A stretch of 64,000 nt of DNA from Undaria pinnatifida (taxonomy: Eukaryota > Sar > Phaeophyceae > Laminariales > Alariaceae): contig JABAKD010000019.1 of the NCBI GenBank assembly GCA_012845835.1, forward strand, positions 4,445,994-4,509,993. Direction: 5' to 3'. The position numbers and the translations under genes are program-made. How positions within the stretch are numbered: position 1 is the first letter of the stretch; every line of letters begins with the position of its first letter. The notes beneath the pieces were generated by a model. That model saw only the letters and a program-made list of their open reading frames with translations, was not told where the DNA came from and did not search any database. This document shows positions 1-12,328 of the stretch, piece after piece.

Positions 1-2070
1 CCATAAACTGACGACGTAAAAACGAAGAAATCGTGAAAACGATTGATGAAAGTATGAATTTACCACGGAGGCTCAATCAATGGACGTGCTTGAAATACTC
101 GTAAAGGCTAATTTGAAGCGCCATAGTGATATCGTGAGCCTTCTTGAGGTTTATTCGTAGGCTGCATTGGTGCTGTCATGTTGCCAAAATGGCGCTCGTC
201 GGTGCTGTCTTGTCGAGTTTTTTCGATTGAGCATGCGCCCAGGGGAAGCTTGCATGAGGGCAGTATTGAGGTGTTGCTTGCCTTTACTGAAAGCTCTCCT
301 CCAAAGTGATACGGTGCTCCCATTGTCATTATTCAGCTTTCGTGGACTACGATGGTTCTGTCGCGTTGCCCAATGCACGTCTGTAGGGCTTTCGTGGCGA
401 TTGCACTGCGTACGGTGTACTTGGTATTGTGCATGCTTTCGTCGAGCTTGCATGCATGGGGCTTTTGCAAAGGTTTTGATGCGCACTGTTCTCTAAAGAA
501 GGGCCTTTTAAGAGCTCCAACTCGTTTTTTTAGGAATGACTGGTATTTCGTGAGCTGCCATGCTCGTGTTATGATGGTTACTCATTTTTGGTGGGCTTTC
601 TTTGAGGTCGTACTGAGGTGTGCTGTCTGGGCGTTAGTCGTCATTTCACGGGCTATATATGTAACGGTGTGTGCACCAGGGAGGATTTGGGAGCTTCTGC
701 TGTGCACCTCCTTCATAACGCCATCATGGCGTGTTTTCCTAGATGTGGGCACCACGATGATGGTGCTTTGAACATTACTGTGTTCTTTGACATATCTCGC
801 GCACATCACCAGCTCGAATGGGGTGCTTCCACTGTTGTTTACGTACAAGGCTGCGGTAGCGGCGTACCCCCAATTTTCTCTACCGACCGGGTATGGGGCA
901 GTAAATTTTCATACTCGCACGAGTGACTCTGTACACCTCACTGACAAATCACGTTCGGCGATGTTTTTGGAGCAGCGTAGCTAACCATCCCTTTTCGTAT
1001 TAATATCGAGAATCTTACACAGCTCACGAGAGCGAGTCTATAACCGCACGGAACGGTGGGGTCACTCGCACTCGAGTGACACCGAGCCAATGAAAAAAAG
1101 GGGCCTAAATGGGGTAACATTAATCTACTCCCCCACCCTAGCACTGGTCTTACGGTACAAACGGCATGTATGTCGCGAACCACGGAATATGTGGACTTGA
1201 GATGCAATGAATCACTAGACTCAGCCCATCTGTACACTTTGTTTCAATACATCAGATGCAACAACTTTCAATACATCAGACTAGATCAAAAGGAGGAACA
1301 TGTGCGATGTTGTTTTGGCTATTTTCTACAATATCGGAAGCACAAGTCCGAAGATACCCCTATATCGGTGATTATCGTTCTCCCACCTACCTAGTCTAAA
1401 GCACGCACCAGCCCGGGCGCCTCCACGGCGAATGCGGGCATGTCCGTCGTTTTTGCGCCTGTCACCCCAACCTCTGATGTTTGCAAAAAATAACGTCAGA
1501 TGGGCCATCGGCAGTGGCAATAGTCCAACAACAGTAGTCACACCCAAAATATCTTGCAAACAGTTCTCCGGAATACTATGGTATTTACTGTTCATTGCCT
1601 CTCGGCGTGGTGCCCTTCGCTGTAGTCCACAGCGCACATGGCGAGCTCCACGTTCGAAAAATTAGATTCAATCGACGCCAGCGTATTGACCGCCATATGC
1701 TTTCAAGAATGTACTATGCGAGAGTGTCGAGGCGGTCATCCGCAAACAAACGGCATATCGTTTCCGCGGGGGCCGTGCAGCGGACAAACCGTGAGCGGCC
1801 AACCCGCCTGCTGATGTTCGAGACGATGAACGGTGGGCAGACCCGGAACCGGATCTGCCAATAAAGAAATCGCATAAATGCTTTGCAGACCACACCGCGG
1901 TTTCGAAAGCCAAAGAGAAATCGATGAAAATTTCCCCTACGTTGTACGGAAAAGAGACGGCGGCATAGCCCGCTGGGACTGAACCGCCTGGCACGTCGTG
2001 CAACAGGATCGTCAAAGCCGCTTCATGTGGAGACGTCACACGGCCCAGGTGGAGAACGCGTACATAGCAA
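1..2070. other. no recognised gene
   Basis: Both strands carry overlapping short frames, the longest about 139 codons on the plus strand (352-771). None shows a motif, a signal peptide with a convincing start, or composition that sets one frame apart. One TAGTCTA word occurs at 1392. I see no RNA gene, and I treat this as intergenic or intronic DNA. Confidence 0.5.
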
Positions 2071-3030
<960 letters not shown>

Positions 3031-3040
3031 ACACAAATGA

Positions 3041-3855
3041 AATTACACTCCAGTTGTGACATAAAAAATTTCGTCGAAAGTCATCTTTGCAAGCTGCGTG
3101 TGATACTCCGATCGCGCGTATTACGTGTTGTGTGTCCTTGTTAGAGATATAGGTCGGCGACTCCTCTTGCAAGCATAGTGTAGTTATCACGGTCACCAGG
3201 GTGATGTTAGTCAGTCTGTGCGCAGAAACTATAAAACCCGTTTTTGAGGGGGACAAGATCTGTCAGCCGTGAAGGGAACTGCATCAGTTTATCAGTTTAG
3301 TCCTATGAGTCGAATTACCGGTAACGGGAGGTTGGAGCTGTTAAGAACGTGGGGGCCTTCGCTTGATCAAGAGGGGGGGCGGGACGGGCGGGGCAGCTCA
3401 ATCTGTCCGACACTATAAATCCTATCCTGTAAGTCGTGCAACCAGTAAGGAGATGGCGGAGCGTTCGAGGGGCTGGGGGTGGGGGTGGGGTTGGGGGGGG
3501 GCGGGGGAGGGGGGGGGGGGGTCGAAATGTTTTTTAAACAACATCTTTTGGTCGCATAGATGAAGGGGTTTGCTATACCCGTGGTGCCAGATCTAGGCGA
3601 CGGTGCGGGTGGTGGCTAAGGAAGGGGCGTTGGGGGAAGGGTGGGGGGGGGGTAAAATTGCTGAAGAGGCGTGGATGGCTCTAGACAGATAATGAGGTGA
3701 TATCAAGTGCGTGGAAGTGTTTATTACCCTGGCAGATTTTGATGTTAGGTGGGGCGTTTGAGCAACAGAGAGCGAAAATAAAAATGAGGGGGGGGCGGGG
3801 GGGGGGCGGGGGGAAGGGTTTCGAAAAGGTTTAGGTCAAATATTTTATATTTACA
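3041..3855 (+). repeat. family Z dispersed repeat, copy 1, with Y module
   Basis: The conserved core runs from the CTCCAG start to about 3300 and includes GATACTCCGATCGCGCGTAT and the later AAACTATAAAACCC block. Runs of 5-12 G follow at 3370-3520. The Y module (about 3566-3785) then starts near GGGGTTTGCTATAC and ends near GGTGGGGCGTTTGAG. On the reverse strand the core of this copy is open for about 75 codons, while most other copies carry stops there. Confidence 0.8.
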
Positions 3856-3859
3856 CATC

Positions 3860-4114
3860 CCAACCCCACCCCCTCGAACACTCCACCCTCTCTCTACTCA
3901 CTGATTGTACGACTTACCCCACGATATACATGATAAACTGATGCATTATTTCCAAAACCGTCACATTTATCCCCTCAAAATAATGTATAGTTTCCACTCA
4001 CATATTGAGCGCCCCCCCCCCCCCCCCCCCCCCCCAATAATAAAACTGGTGCCAAAACCGTCAGATCTATCCCCTTGAAAGGATTTATACCTTACATGCA
4101 CAAAATGCCCCCCT

Positions 4115-4147
<33 letters not shown>

Positions 4148-4510
4148 ACCCCCTCCAAACACGCTCGCTTTTGATCAAAACCAGGCCCCCACGTCCTTCA
4201 AAACTCCGCCCCCCCCCCTCACCGGTTATTCGACTTACAAGATTCACTTGATAAAATGATACATTTCCCTCCATAGCTGTCAGATTCTGTCCCCTCAGAA
4301 ACGGGTTTTATAGTTTCCGCGCACAGACTGACTAAAATCACCCCGTTGACCCTGATAGCTACACTGTAGTTGTAAGGGGAGTCGCCGACCTATATCCTTA
4401 ATGAGGACACACAACTCGTAATGCGCGCAATCGGAGTATCACACACAGCTTGCCAAGATGAGTTTCGACGAAATCTTCGACCTCACAGCTGGAGTGTATT
4501 TTCATTTTTT
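3860..4510 (-). repeat. family Z dispersed repeat, copy 2 (inverted)
   Basis: The core is present as its reverse complement at about 4240-4500, preceded by poly-C runs at 4013-4035 and 4109-4147. The Y module is missing. The copy abuts the tail of copy 1 on the left and meets copy 3 head to head on the right at about 4510, giving a large inverted repeat. Confidence 0.8.
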
Positions 4511-4513
4511 ATA

Positions 4514-5290
4514 ATAAACACACTCCAACTTTGAGATCGAAGATTTGGTCGAAACTCTTGTTTGCAAGCTTGTGTGTGATACTCCGATCGCGCGTATTAC
4601 GAGTTGTGTGTCCTCATTAAGGATATAGGTCAACGACTCCCCTTACAACTACAGTGTGGCTATCAGGGTCAACAGGATGGTTTTAGTCAGTCTGTGCGCG
4701 GAAACTATAAAACCCGTTTCTGAGGGGGACAAAATCTGACAGCTGTGGAGGGAAATGTATCATTTTATCAAGTTAATCCTGTAAGTCAAATAACCAGTAG
4801 GGGGGGGGCGGAGTTTTGAAGGACGTGGGGGCCTCATTTTGATCAAAAGGGGGGCGGGAGGGGGGGAGGGACGGGTGGGGCAGGTCAACTTGTGCGTGGA
4901 AACTATAAATATTTTATTGCGGGGGAGCGGGGGGGAATGTGGCGGGGGGGGGCGGGGGCGGGGAGGGAGAGCTTTAGGTGGCATTGATGTAGGGGTTTGC
5001 TATACGCGTGGTGCTAGGTCTAGGAGATGGTGCGGGTGGTGGGGAAGGAGAGGGCGTTGTGGGCGGGGGTGGGTGGGAATTGCAGCAGCGGCATGGACGG
5101 CTCTGAAACGATAACGAGGCGATATCCAGGGCGTGGAAGTGTTTATTACTCTGGCGGATTTCGATAGCAGGTGGGGCGTTTAAGCAAGATAAAGCGAGGA
5201 AAAAAAAAAGAAGGCGGGGGAAGGGGGGGGGAGGGGGGGAGAGGGTTTTCAAGAGGTTTAGGTCACATAAAATATATAAGTCACGGATGT
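4514..5290 (+). repeat. family Z dispersed repeat, copy 3, full length with Y module
   Basis: This is the clearest plus-strand copy. It starts near ACACTCCAACTTTGAGATCG, continues through GATACTCCGATCGCGCGTAT, AGGATATAGGTCAACGACTC and GCGCGGAAACTATAAAACCC, then G-rich DNA (4800-4980) and a Y module (about 4985-5200). It ends near AGGTTTAGGTCACATAAAAT. I see no TG..CA ends, terminal repeats, poly(A) tail or protein domain, so the transposition class is unknown. Confidence 0.8.
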
Positions 5291-5344
5291 ATTCGACACT
5301 GATGTTCGCAACATTGTGTGTCATCCTCCGATCTCGTGTATTAA

Positions 5345-5760
5345 TCATATATGTAGGGGCTTGCTATACGTGCGGTGCTGGGTCAAGGCGATCGTGCGGG
5401 GTGTGGGGAAGGAGGGGGCTTTGGAGGGGGGGAGGGAGGATTGATGAAAGCTACGTCATGGATGGCTAGAAATATAATGACGTGATATTAATTGCTTAGA
5501 AGTGTTTATTACTCTGGCTGATTTCGATTGTAAGTGGGGCGTTTGAACGAACTGGGCGGGGAACAAAGGAGGGGGGGGCGGAGATGAGTTGGAGCTACGG
5601 CATGGATGGCTAGATGGATAATGAGAGGATATCAGCTGGCTGGTAGTGTTTACTACTCTGGCAGATTTTGATTTCAGGTGGTGCGTTCAAAAAAGAGGGA
5701 TCGGAGGGGCGGGGGGCGGGGGGGCGAGCATTTCAATATGTGCGCAGAAACTATGAACCC
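5345..5760 (+). repeat. two extra Y modules without Z core
   Basis: A Y module at about 5350-5560 has GGGGCTTGCTATACGTGCGG, the CATGGATGGCTAGA block and GTGGGGCGTTTGA. A second, partial module follows at about 5575-5700, from the CATGGATGGCTAGATGG block. They lie directly after copy 3, so Y has duplicated independently of the Z core. Confidence 0.65.
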
Positions 5761-6014
5761 TTGAAGGGGACGAATCTGACGGTTGCAGCAAGAAGACACC
5801 CCTTTATATCACCCGTCTGGTAATGTTAATTTTTCTAGAAGGTTTGATGTTACATGTAGTATGCAACCCAGTTCTTTGGTGTAGTAAACGACGTGTTAAA
5901 AGCTTCATAATTTGTTATTGTACATGGATCGAAAGATAGATGGAATATTTCATTCGATAGGTACAATCATGTAGATACCATTTTTTCCTGACGTCGCGGT
6001 ATATTTGATTTTCT

Positions 6015-6311
6015 CACACTTTTACTTTCCAGCTTCTGGACAAGCCGTGGCTACAGGTGTCATCCCTTCTCCCCCCCTGTTCTTGCCCTTAACTTTCATC
6101 GCGCATAGGGTTCAGCAATCCCGCACTGCTCGTCGGTTTTTTATCGAGTGTTGCTACCTCACACTCTCGCACTTTCCGCAAGTCAACTCGTGCACAAGAA
6201 AAAGTCCCAACGGAATTTTACGAGTATGCACTCCGCGGGGCTCGAACTCACAAAACTGACCTATACCAGGCTCTAGCATAATAACCTGATACGCCACCGG
6301 GGCGACCGGCC
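6015..6311 (-). mobile_element. tRNA-derived SINE S1, copy a
   Basis: Read on the minus strand, the element begins near 6310 with CCGGTCGCCCCGGTGGCG. Its pol III A-box-like TGGCGTATCAGG lies at 6296-6285 and its B-box-like GTTCGAGCC at 6247-6239. It ends near the AGAAGCTGGAAAGT block. It matches copies at 7940-8254 and 34655-34962 over most of its length. The 3' poly(A) seen in the others is reduced here to an A-rich stretch. Box spacing fits a tRNA-derived head. Confidence 0.8.
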
Positions 6312-6429
6312 ATGGGGATAGGTGTGGACTAATTCTACGATACCCCCCCTAAAAACCCCCCGGCGATTTCTCCAGCGAACGTTTCCTTCTGATCAACACG
6401 AGGAAATATGAAAATAATATTTTCACATA

Positions 6430-7146
6430 CATATATATATATTAACGCCCCCTTCTTCCCCATCACCCGCACCATCGCCTAGACCTAGCACCACACGTAT
6501 AACAAACCCCTCACCTAAAGCCCTTCCTCCCCCCCCCCCCACCCCCCCCCGCCCCCCCCCCGCCCCCACACCCCCCACCTCCCCCCCAACCCATCCCAAC
6601 CCCACCCCCTCGAACACTCCACCCTCTCTCAACTCACTGATTGTACGACTTACCCCACGATATGCATGATAAACTGATGTATTATTTCCAAAACCGTCAC
6701 ATTTATCCCCTCAAAATAATGTATACCAGGTAGTTTCCAGGCACATATTGAGCTGCTCCACACGCCCCCCCCCCCCCCCCCCCCCCCCAAACCCGCTCGC
6801 TTTTAGATCAAACCCAGGCCCCCACGTCCTTCAAAACTCCGCCCCACCCCCCTCACCGGTTATTCGACTTACAAGATTCACTTGATAAAAGGATACATTT
6901 CCCTTCACAGCTGTCAGATTTTGTCCCCCTCAGAAACGGGTTTTATAATTTCCGCGCACAGACTGACTAAAATCATCCTGTTGACCCTGATAGCTACACT
7001 GTAGCTGTAAGGGGAGTTGCCGACCTATATCCTTAATGAGGACACACAACTCGTAATGCGCGCGATCGGAGTATCACACACAGCTTGCAAAGATGAGTTT
7101 CGACGAAATCTTCGATCTCACAGCTGGAGTGTATTTTTATTTTTTA
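6430..7146 (-). repeat. family Z dispersed repeat, copy 4
   Basis: This reverse-complement copy runs from part of a Y module (about 6440-6525) through poly-C tracts (6528-6600, 6765-6788) to a well-kept core (about 6890-7135). At 6724-6732 it reads TACCAGGTA, where copies 2 and 12 have a single TA. This is a 7-bp difference inside otherwise matching sequence. Confidence 0.8.
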
Positions 7147-7447
7147 ACATATATATATTCTGGTTCGCGAAGGACTATCATCGACCGACGACGTCCGGGT
7201 GGCATAGGGCGAAAGCGTATTTCAGGGGGTACTACCGTGGGCTGGTTTCAAAACCGGCGATTTTGATAAATAAAAGTTGGGGGTGCTACAGTTAGAAGTA
7301 GAACGACTCGAACATTGGTTAATATTTACCGGTACGTGATAACTTTCCAATTTCTAGAAGCAACTCCACCCCCAGCCAGCCGTAGTTGCCGCTCAAAATA
7401 TCGTTAATAAAAGCAGCTGACTAATACAGAGTAAAGTCGCAAAACAC

Positions 7448-7762
7448 GGGGAGCCCCTATTTGCAGGACGGGCCTGCAACGAGTTCTTGCAGGACGATTT
7501 GGCACACTTTTGTCCCAGGTACCTGCACAGACCCCACCCAACCCCAACCCCAACCCTAACCCTAACCCTAACGCCAACCCCAACCCGACCCATGACCGTT
7601 TGACCGGTACGTGGGGCTAAAAGTGCCCTCGCGCGGCTTCGCCGCGCGTTCGGCAGGCGTTCGCCAAAAAAAAAACGCGGGCAATAAAAAGCGGCAGGTG
7701 GCCAATCAGAGCAACGTCCTGCATAAATTCGTTGCAGGGCCGTCCTGCAAATAGGGTTTCTC
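7448..7762. mobile_element. 315-bp non-autonomous TIR element with 8-bp target duplication
   Basis: The left end (7448) and the reverse complement of the right end (7762) share about 48 bp of inverted repeat containing CCCTATTTGCAGGACG and GCAGGACG. CAAAACAC flanks both sides (7440-7447 and 7763-7770), a perfect 8-bp duplication. No transposase is encoded. An 8-bp duplication is typical of hAT elements, but the tips (GGGGAG/GAGAAA) do not match the usual hAT terminus, so the superfamily is open. Inside are a telomere-like tract and a CGCGCGG...CCGCGCG hairpin. Confidence 0.85.
7530..7590. repeat. interstitial telomere-like tract
   Basis: Three perfect CCCTAA units are flanked by variants CCCCAA and CGCCAA. 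The tract lies wholly inside the 315-bp TIR element, so the element probably carried it here and it does not mark a chromosome end. Confidence 0.8.
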
Positions 7763-7939
7763 CAAAACACGCACCGCCGAGTTCAGACCTTTGAAGGCAC
7801 TATCTGCTATCCAAAAATGCGACACGATACATTAAACAATTTGTAACTTCGATGCGGAGGATACATACGCGTATTGCTAGGTGGACGTGTACAAAGTAGC
7901 TGTATAGGCACCTAACGTTGTTTATTACTCTCCAGAGGA

Positions 7940-8254
7940 GCCGGTTGCCCCGGTGGCGTATCAGGTTATCCTCGAGCCTGGTATAGGTCAGTTTCGTGAG
8001 TTCGAGCCCCGCCGAGTGCATACTCGTATAAATTCGTTGGGACTTTTTCTTGTGCACCAATTGACTTGCGGAAAGCGCGAGAGCGTGAGTCAGCAACATT
8101 CGATGAACAATCGACGAGCAGTGGGATTGCTGAACCCTATGCGCGATAAAAATTGAAGGCAAGAACCGGGGAGGAGAAGGGATGACACCTGTGACCACGG
8201 CTTGTCCAGAAGCTGGAAAGTGAAAGTGTGCTAAAAAAAAAAAAAAAAAAAAAA
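7940..8254 (+). mobile_element. tRNA-derived SINE S1, copy b, with poly(A) tail
   Basis: This is the best-preserved S1 copy. The A box TGGCGTATCAGG is at 7954-7965 and the B box GTTCGAGCC at 8000-8008. A body of about 200 bp follows, ending in GGCTTGTCCAGAAGCTGG, then an A-run at about 8233-8254. No open frame of note and no clear target duplication were found. A partner LINE would be needed for mobility and is not visible in the window. Confidence 0.85.
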
Positions 8255-10187
8255 GAGAGCATTAGGAACACTTACAACAGCAGTAGTTATTGCTCTATCC
8301 CATCATCATTCAGCATGGAACTCGGTTTAAGAGAACGAGTCCACACGAGTCAACCATTAATAACGCTCTCGGAATGTTTCCTCCCAGGCTTTTTCTCGGA
8401 TGGAGTAATAACAAGGCTCTCACAAGGGGTGACAAGCCGAGATGCTACATCCGGTGCTGTTGTTGTTGTTGTTGTTGTTGTCTCATAAACTCTTGTCAAA
8501 TATCAAGGGTCCCTGGTCATACACAGGTACTGAAGCCCTATGATAGGAACATCTGGAAAACCAAATGCAAGAAGAATTCGTCCGGGAAATACTACACTTC
8601 CCACCTAAAATTGCACTATACTACGCATAAGGCTCACAAATGAAATGATCAAATGTGCCAACTGAACTCGTGAACATGGCCGCGGGTATCCACCCACCTA
8701 TACGGCATGGAATTCCTCCGTTCCCACAACTAACCGACTCTCGGCTACAAACTACAGCGCTTGGGTTGCCTGCACCGTATGAACCGCACGGTAATTGCGA
8801 GCACAGACGAACGCGTCTACTCTCTGGATTGCTGTCAGAGTTACCACCCGCGGGCATGCAGTGAAAAAAGAGCAATCGAACCAAAAACCACCTTACAAAT
8901 ACTAATGACCGCCCCGTCTCCCCGTGTCATCTGACGGGTTCCAGCGCAGCTACGACGCCCGTGCCTGAAAAAAATTAAAAATTGCGGGGGTCGTTCCCCA
9001 TGAACGGTATATCCGTATACAACTGCGGCTAGCGCTGCCGGAGTAGTAGCAGGTACCACCGGTAGGGACAGCTCGCGCTATCGCTATCGCGGACCCGAAG
9101 GACACCTCAGTTGGCGCTGGATTGCGAGCACAGTTGAGTTGAATCGACTCAAAACCTGTACGAAAATACCCAGGAGTGCGGTAAAATGTTTTTTTTTACC
9201 CCTCTCCGGACGATATGAAAAAAAACCAAAGACGAGGTATGTCCGAGTTACTCCGTATATATTCCATCTATTTTTGCTCATCACGTATTGTAGGACTTTT
9301 TTTTCCCCCCACCTCCTTACTAACAGGAGCATATCAGGACCGGAAACGCTAATCTGGCACTTTCCCCAGCCCCCCACTACGGTACTCGCCTTCATCATCT
9401 ATCGCGAAAATACTTCCGCCCTTTCTTCCTCCGTCGATTCGCATCGAATGGCGTTATTTACTGCGAACTTTGTTTTTCCAAATTTCAAGTATAACCTTAG
9501 TTTGTCACCGAAATATGTGTGTGGATTTCTTAAGTATGCCCCTAATAAAGGCGCCCTAAAAGCACCCCACTGTACGTATACTATTAATTTGCGCCTCACA
9601 CCTCTACGTATAATACGTGTGACTTCTGGCACTTTTTTCGGCACCTGCCACGTTATCACGATGGTCCCCGAAGATTTTGGTTGACGGAATTCTTTCCCCT
9701 TGACGGATTTGACGGACAGCTGTCAAGTGAATTTTTTTACTTACATGATAATAGCAAGTCGCTCGAAGACGCCTTGACGGTGGCTGCCACCGTGTATCAC
9801 CCGCTTTTTTTTTGGTTCCCTGGACAAACCCATCATAATAAGTCATTCCCATTACCATACGTACTCCATTTCACCACTTGAGCGGAGACTGATCTCCAAC
9901 TATTCCACACGAAACAACCCGACCCGACGACGACAACCTCCAGCAGCAACACCGCTACTACCGTCATCTATCACAGCGGCACCGAAGAAAGGCAGCTTTC
10001 AGCTTCAACTGGACACGTGCACTCTACGTCGCCGTCAGAGCCCTTCTCGCCACCTGCTGAGTGCTCGGCATCGAGTCTTCTTCTCGCCAGCAATCGCTCA
10101 AGATGTGAGAGAACGTTTTTTTGCGAACAATTTGAACGTCGAACGTCCATGCTACGAATACATACCAAGTTTGACTGAACTACTTAG
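8255..10187. other. intergenic; one 181-codon frame of unknown status
   Basis: A GTT run lies at 8458-8480. A segment near 8486-8530 containing CTCTTGTCAAA recurs near 10908-10950. A plus-strand frame at 9139-9684 is open for 181 codons but has no recognisable domain, and an antisense frame overlaps each half, so I do not call it a gene. Confidence 0.4.
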
Positions 10188-10282
10188 TTTTTATTTTATT
10201 TTTTTTATCCTCCGGCGGATGGGGAAAAATAAAGCTTTAGCTCACCACACTTCCACGTATTTTCATACGCGTCGTGTGTCGA
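10188..10282 (-). mobile_element. retroposon tail, family R, copy 1
   Basis: On the minus strand the sequence reads ...GAGCTAAAGCTTTATTTTTC, then CCCATCCGCCGGAGGAT, and ends in an A-rich tail. Copies with the same end are at 11480-11572, 14879-14930 and 56495-56567. The shared 3' end plus A-tail and variable 5' extent are what 5'-truncated retroposons look like. Confidence 0.65.
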
Positions 10283-11479
10283 TTTAACTAAGACTTAGTC
10301 TACTACTACTGCTGTGTGTGCTGTATGGGGCAATGTTTGCAATATGTTTACCTTTAAACACCCGTTGATGTTCCTCTGTAGAGCCAGTCGCTTTGTGCGA
10401 ACTTCCAGCCGCTTCCTTTAGAGTGCTTGCGAAAGCAATGGTCCAAACGGCAACCGCCCGTCGTTGTGACGGTGCTGATATCTTCTGTCTGGTACATAGT
10501 ATGTACCGGCGCTATCAGACAGAGGGAGATCACTCCACTGCCTGTAGTACTTTGCAAAGGTGCGTCGGAAAAATCATAGGTAAAAGCTGGTGACAACGGG
10601 GATGAAGGGGGAGAGGTCGCCACGGCGGAAGGAAAGCAATAGATCACGGCTTACGGCTGTATGGTGCCAGATGCAGGATATATGCTGCTTGCCGTCCAAT
10701 TGCAGTGCACCACACTCCTACGTCGTATAGTCATATTTTTGCAAAAATCGCGAAAAAGAATCGATTGGGGCAGCGCCTATCAGGGTGGGTAGGCCCAATT
10801 CGATGCGAGTCGACGAGGGGAGAAATGTCTGAAGTTTTTTTCGGGATAAAAAGGAAATCGCGTACCGCTGTGTGTGTGGCGTAAAGGGCCTGGGTTTGAG
10901 TTTCTCTCTTGTCAAAAATCTAGAGTCCGTGGTCACACGAAGGTATCATCTAGCGATGAAAAATGTAATGAAAAGAGCGATCGGATGAGCAAAGAAAAAA
11001 AAAAAAAAACTGAGTGTGTAGTACCACGTACGTCGAATACCTAGCAACAAAATGTTCCAGTGTAATCGAAGCAAACTGCGGCATTCCGCTGGTCGCATGC
11101 CTACACACGTCGTGGTTCCTCTATCGTGCAGATCGCTTAGTGCCGGTTGCCGTATGCCGCACCTGTGAACTCGTCTGGTGGCATAGACTAGATAACATGA
11201 TAAAAACGAGTAGTTCTGGCAGTGGTTCTAGGGGCCGATATGCTGCGGTTATGTCCGGCCGGCACATGCCGGCGTTGTAGTTGTAGTTGTAGTTGTAGTT
11301 GCAGCTGTGTGGTCGTACGAGTATGTGGAGGGACTCTACTTTAGCTACTTCCTCGCTCGCTGTGGGAGGGGGCATGAGGGCGAAATTGATTGCGGGACTG
11401 CTGCTTAGCAAAGCTTCTGTAAGCTTGTCTTTTGGTCCCAGAATTCAAAATGCCATCTATACGAACAAGTACCCTGCTG
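10283..11479. other. intergenic, no recognised gene
   Basis: A hairpin-capable stretch at about 10490-10528 pairs TCTGTCTG with CAGACAGA and GTACAT with ATGTAC. A short (TTGTAG)n run lies at about 11275-11303. TAGTCTA and TAGACTA words occur at 10296 and 11184. Reading frames here are short and unsupported. Confidence 0.4.
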
Positions 11480-11572
11480 TTTTTCGTTTTTTTTTTCATC
11501 CTCCGGCGGATGGGGAAACATAAAGCTTGAGCTCGCGACACCCCTACGTATTCCCATCCACGTCGTACATAA
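11480..11572 (-). mobile_element. retroposon tail, family R, copy 2
   Basis: This has the same 3' end as copy 1 (CATCCGCCGGAGGATG then A-run on the minus strand) and shares the upstream GAGCTCAAGCTTTATGTTTC block, the ACGTAGGGGTGTCGCGAG stretch and an ACGACGTGGATGG motif. It is diverged from copy 1 but collinear with it. Confidence 0.65.
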
Positions 11573-11727
11573 CCTGGCACTACGAGCTTGGTCCAGCCGC
11601 ACAAGAAGGATGGAAAACAGGAGTATGACAGACGCCGTTAACTGGTCAAGCCCCTAGCTGCGTTGGCGGTTCTTGTATTATTAATAGATACCAGGTATGA
11701 CAGGGTATGGATAAATACACTATTAAT

Positions 11728-11920
11728 AGCTGTGAGATCGACCAAAATCGAGAGTCAGCTTTACAAGCTGCGTGTGATACTTCGAACGGGCGTGTTATGG
11801 GGTGTATACTCTGTGAAGGATATATACCACCCCCTCCTAATGCCAGGGTCAACAGGACTAGGCTAGCACGTTTAACCTTGTTCTGCCCACGGAGACTGTA
11901 TAACCCGCGCTTGAACGATT
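11728..11920 (+). repeat. family Z dispersed repeat, copy 5 (diverged)
   Basis: The landmark order is kept: GCTGTGAGATCGA, AAGCTGCGTGTGATACTTCG, AGGATATA, CCAGGGTCAACAGG and a GGAGACTGTATAACCCG block. Identity is clearly lower than between copies 1-4. The reverse strand is open for over 100 codons across this copy (11646-11975), in the register seen in copies 1, 7 and 8. Confidence 0.6.
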
Positions 11921-12220
11921 GTAATCCATGCGTTCTCGTGCTCGAACTGACACATACAACAATTAACAGCTGCAAAACTAGTCAGTAGCATTCAGAGTAG
12001 AGTACCTCAGCTGTGGAATCATTTTAATTAATCAATGTGCGTCAGCGTAGAAACCACGCATTGCTTGTTGACGGATCATTTCATTGCGTAGCTCATTAAC
12101 TGTATGTTGGACGAGCCTCGCAATTCCCTATCGTACCCTGTAGACTAGACTACAGCGCGTGTTACGGTGTGGCCTCTCTTATTACGTACCAAATATAGTG
12201 CTCTTCCTTTACAGCAGCCT

Positions 12221-12328
12221 GGTACTAGTACTAGTACTAGTAGTAGTAGTAGTAGTAGTAGTGGTAGTAGTAGTAGTAGTAGTAGTGGTAGTAGTAGTAG
12301 TAGTACTAGTAGTAGTGGTAGTAGTAGA
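12221..12328. repeat. (GTA)n microsatellite
   Basis: GTACTA units pass into GTA repeats with occasional GTG interruptions. The triplet is the same as in the arrays at 2.1 and 40.3 kb. The poly-Val frame is a translation artefact. Confidence 0.9.

Noticed and set aside
7530-7590. True telomere or chromosome end
   Set aside because: Only three perfect units, inside a TIR element with target duplication and unique sequence on both sides.
9139-9684. 181-codon plus-strand gene
   Set aside because: No motif or splice context. Antisense frames overlap each half, and such lengths occur by chance in 64 kb.
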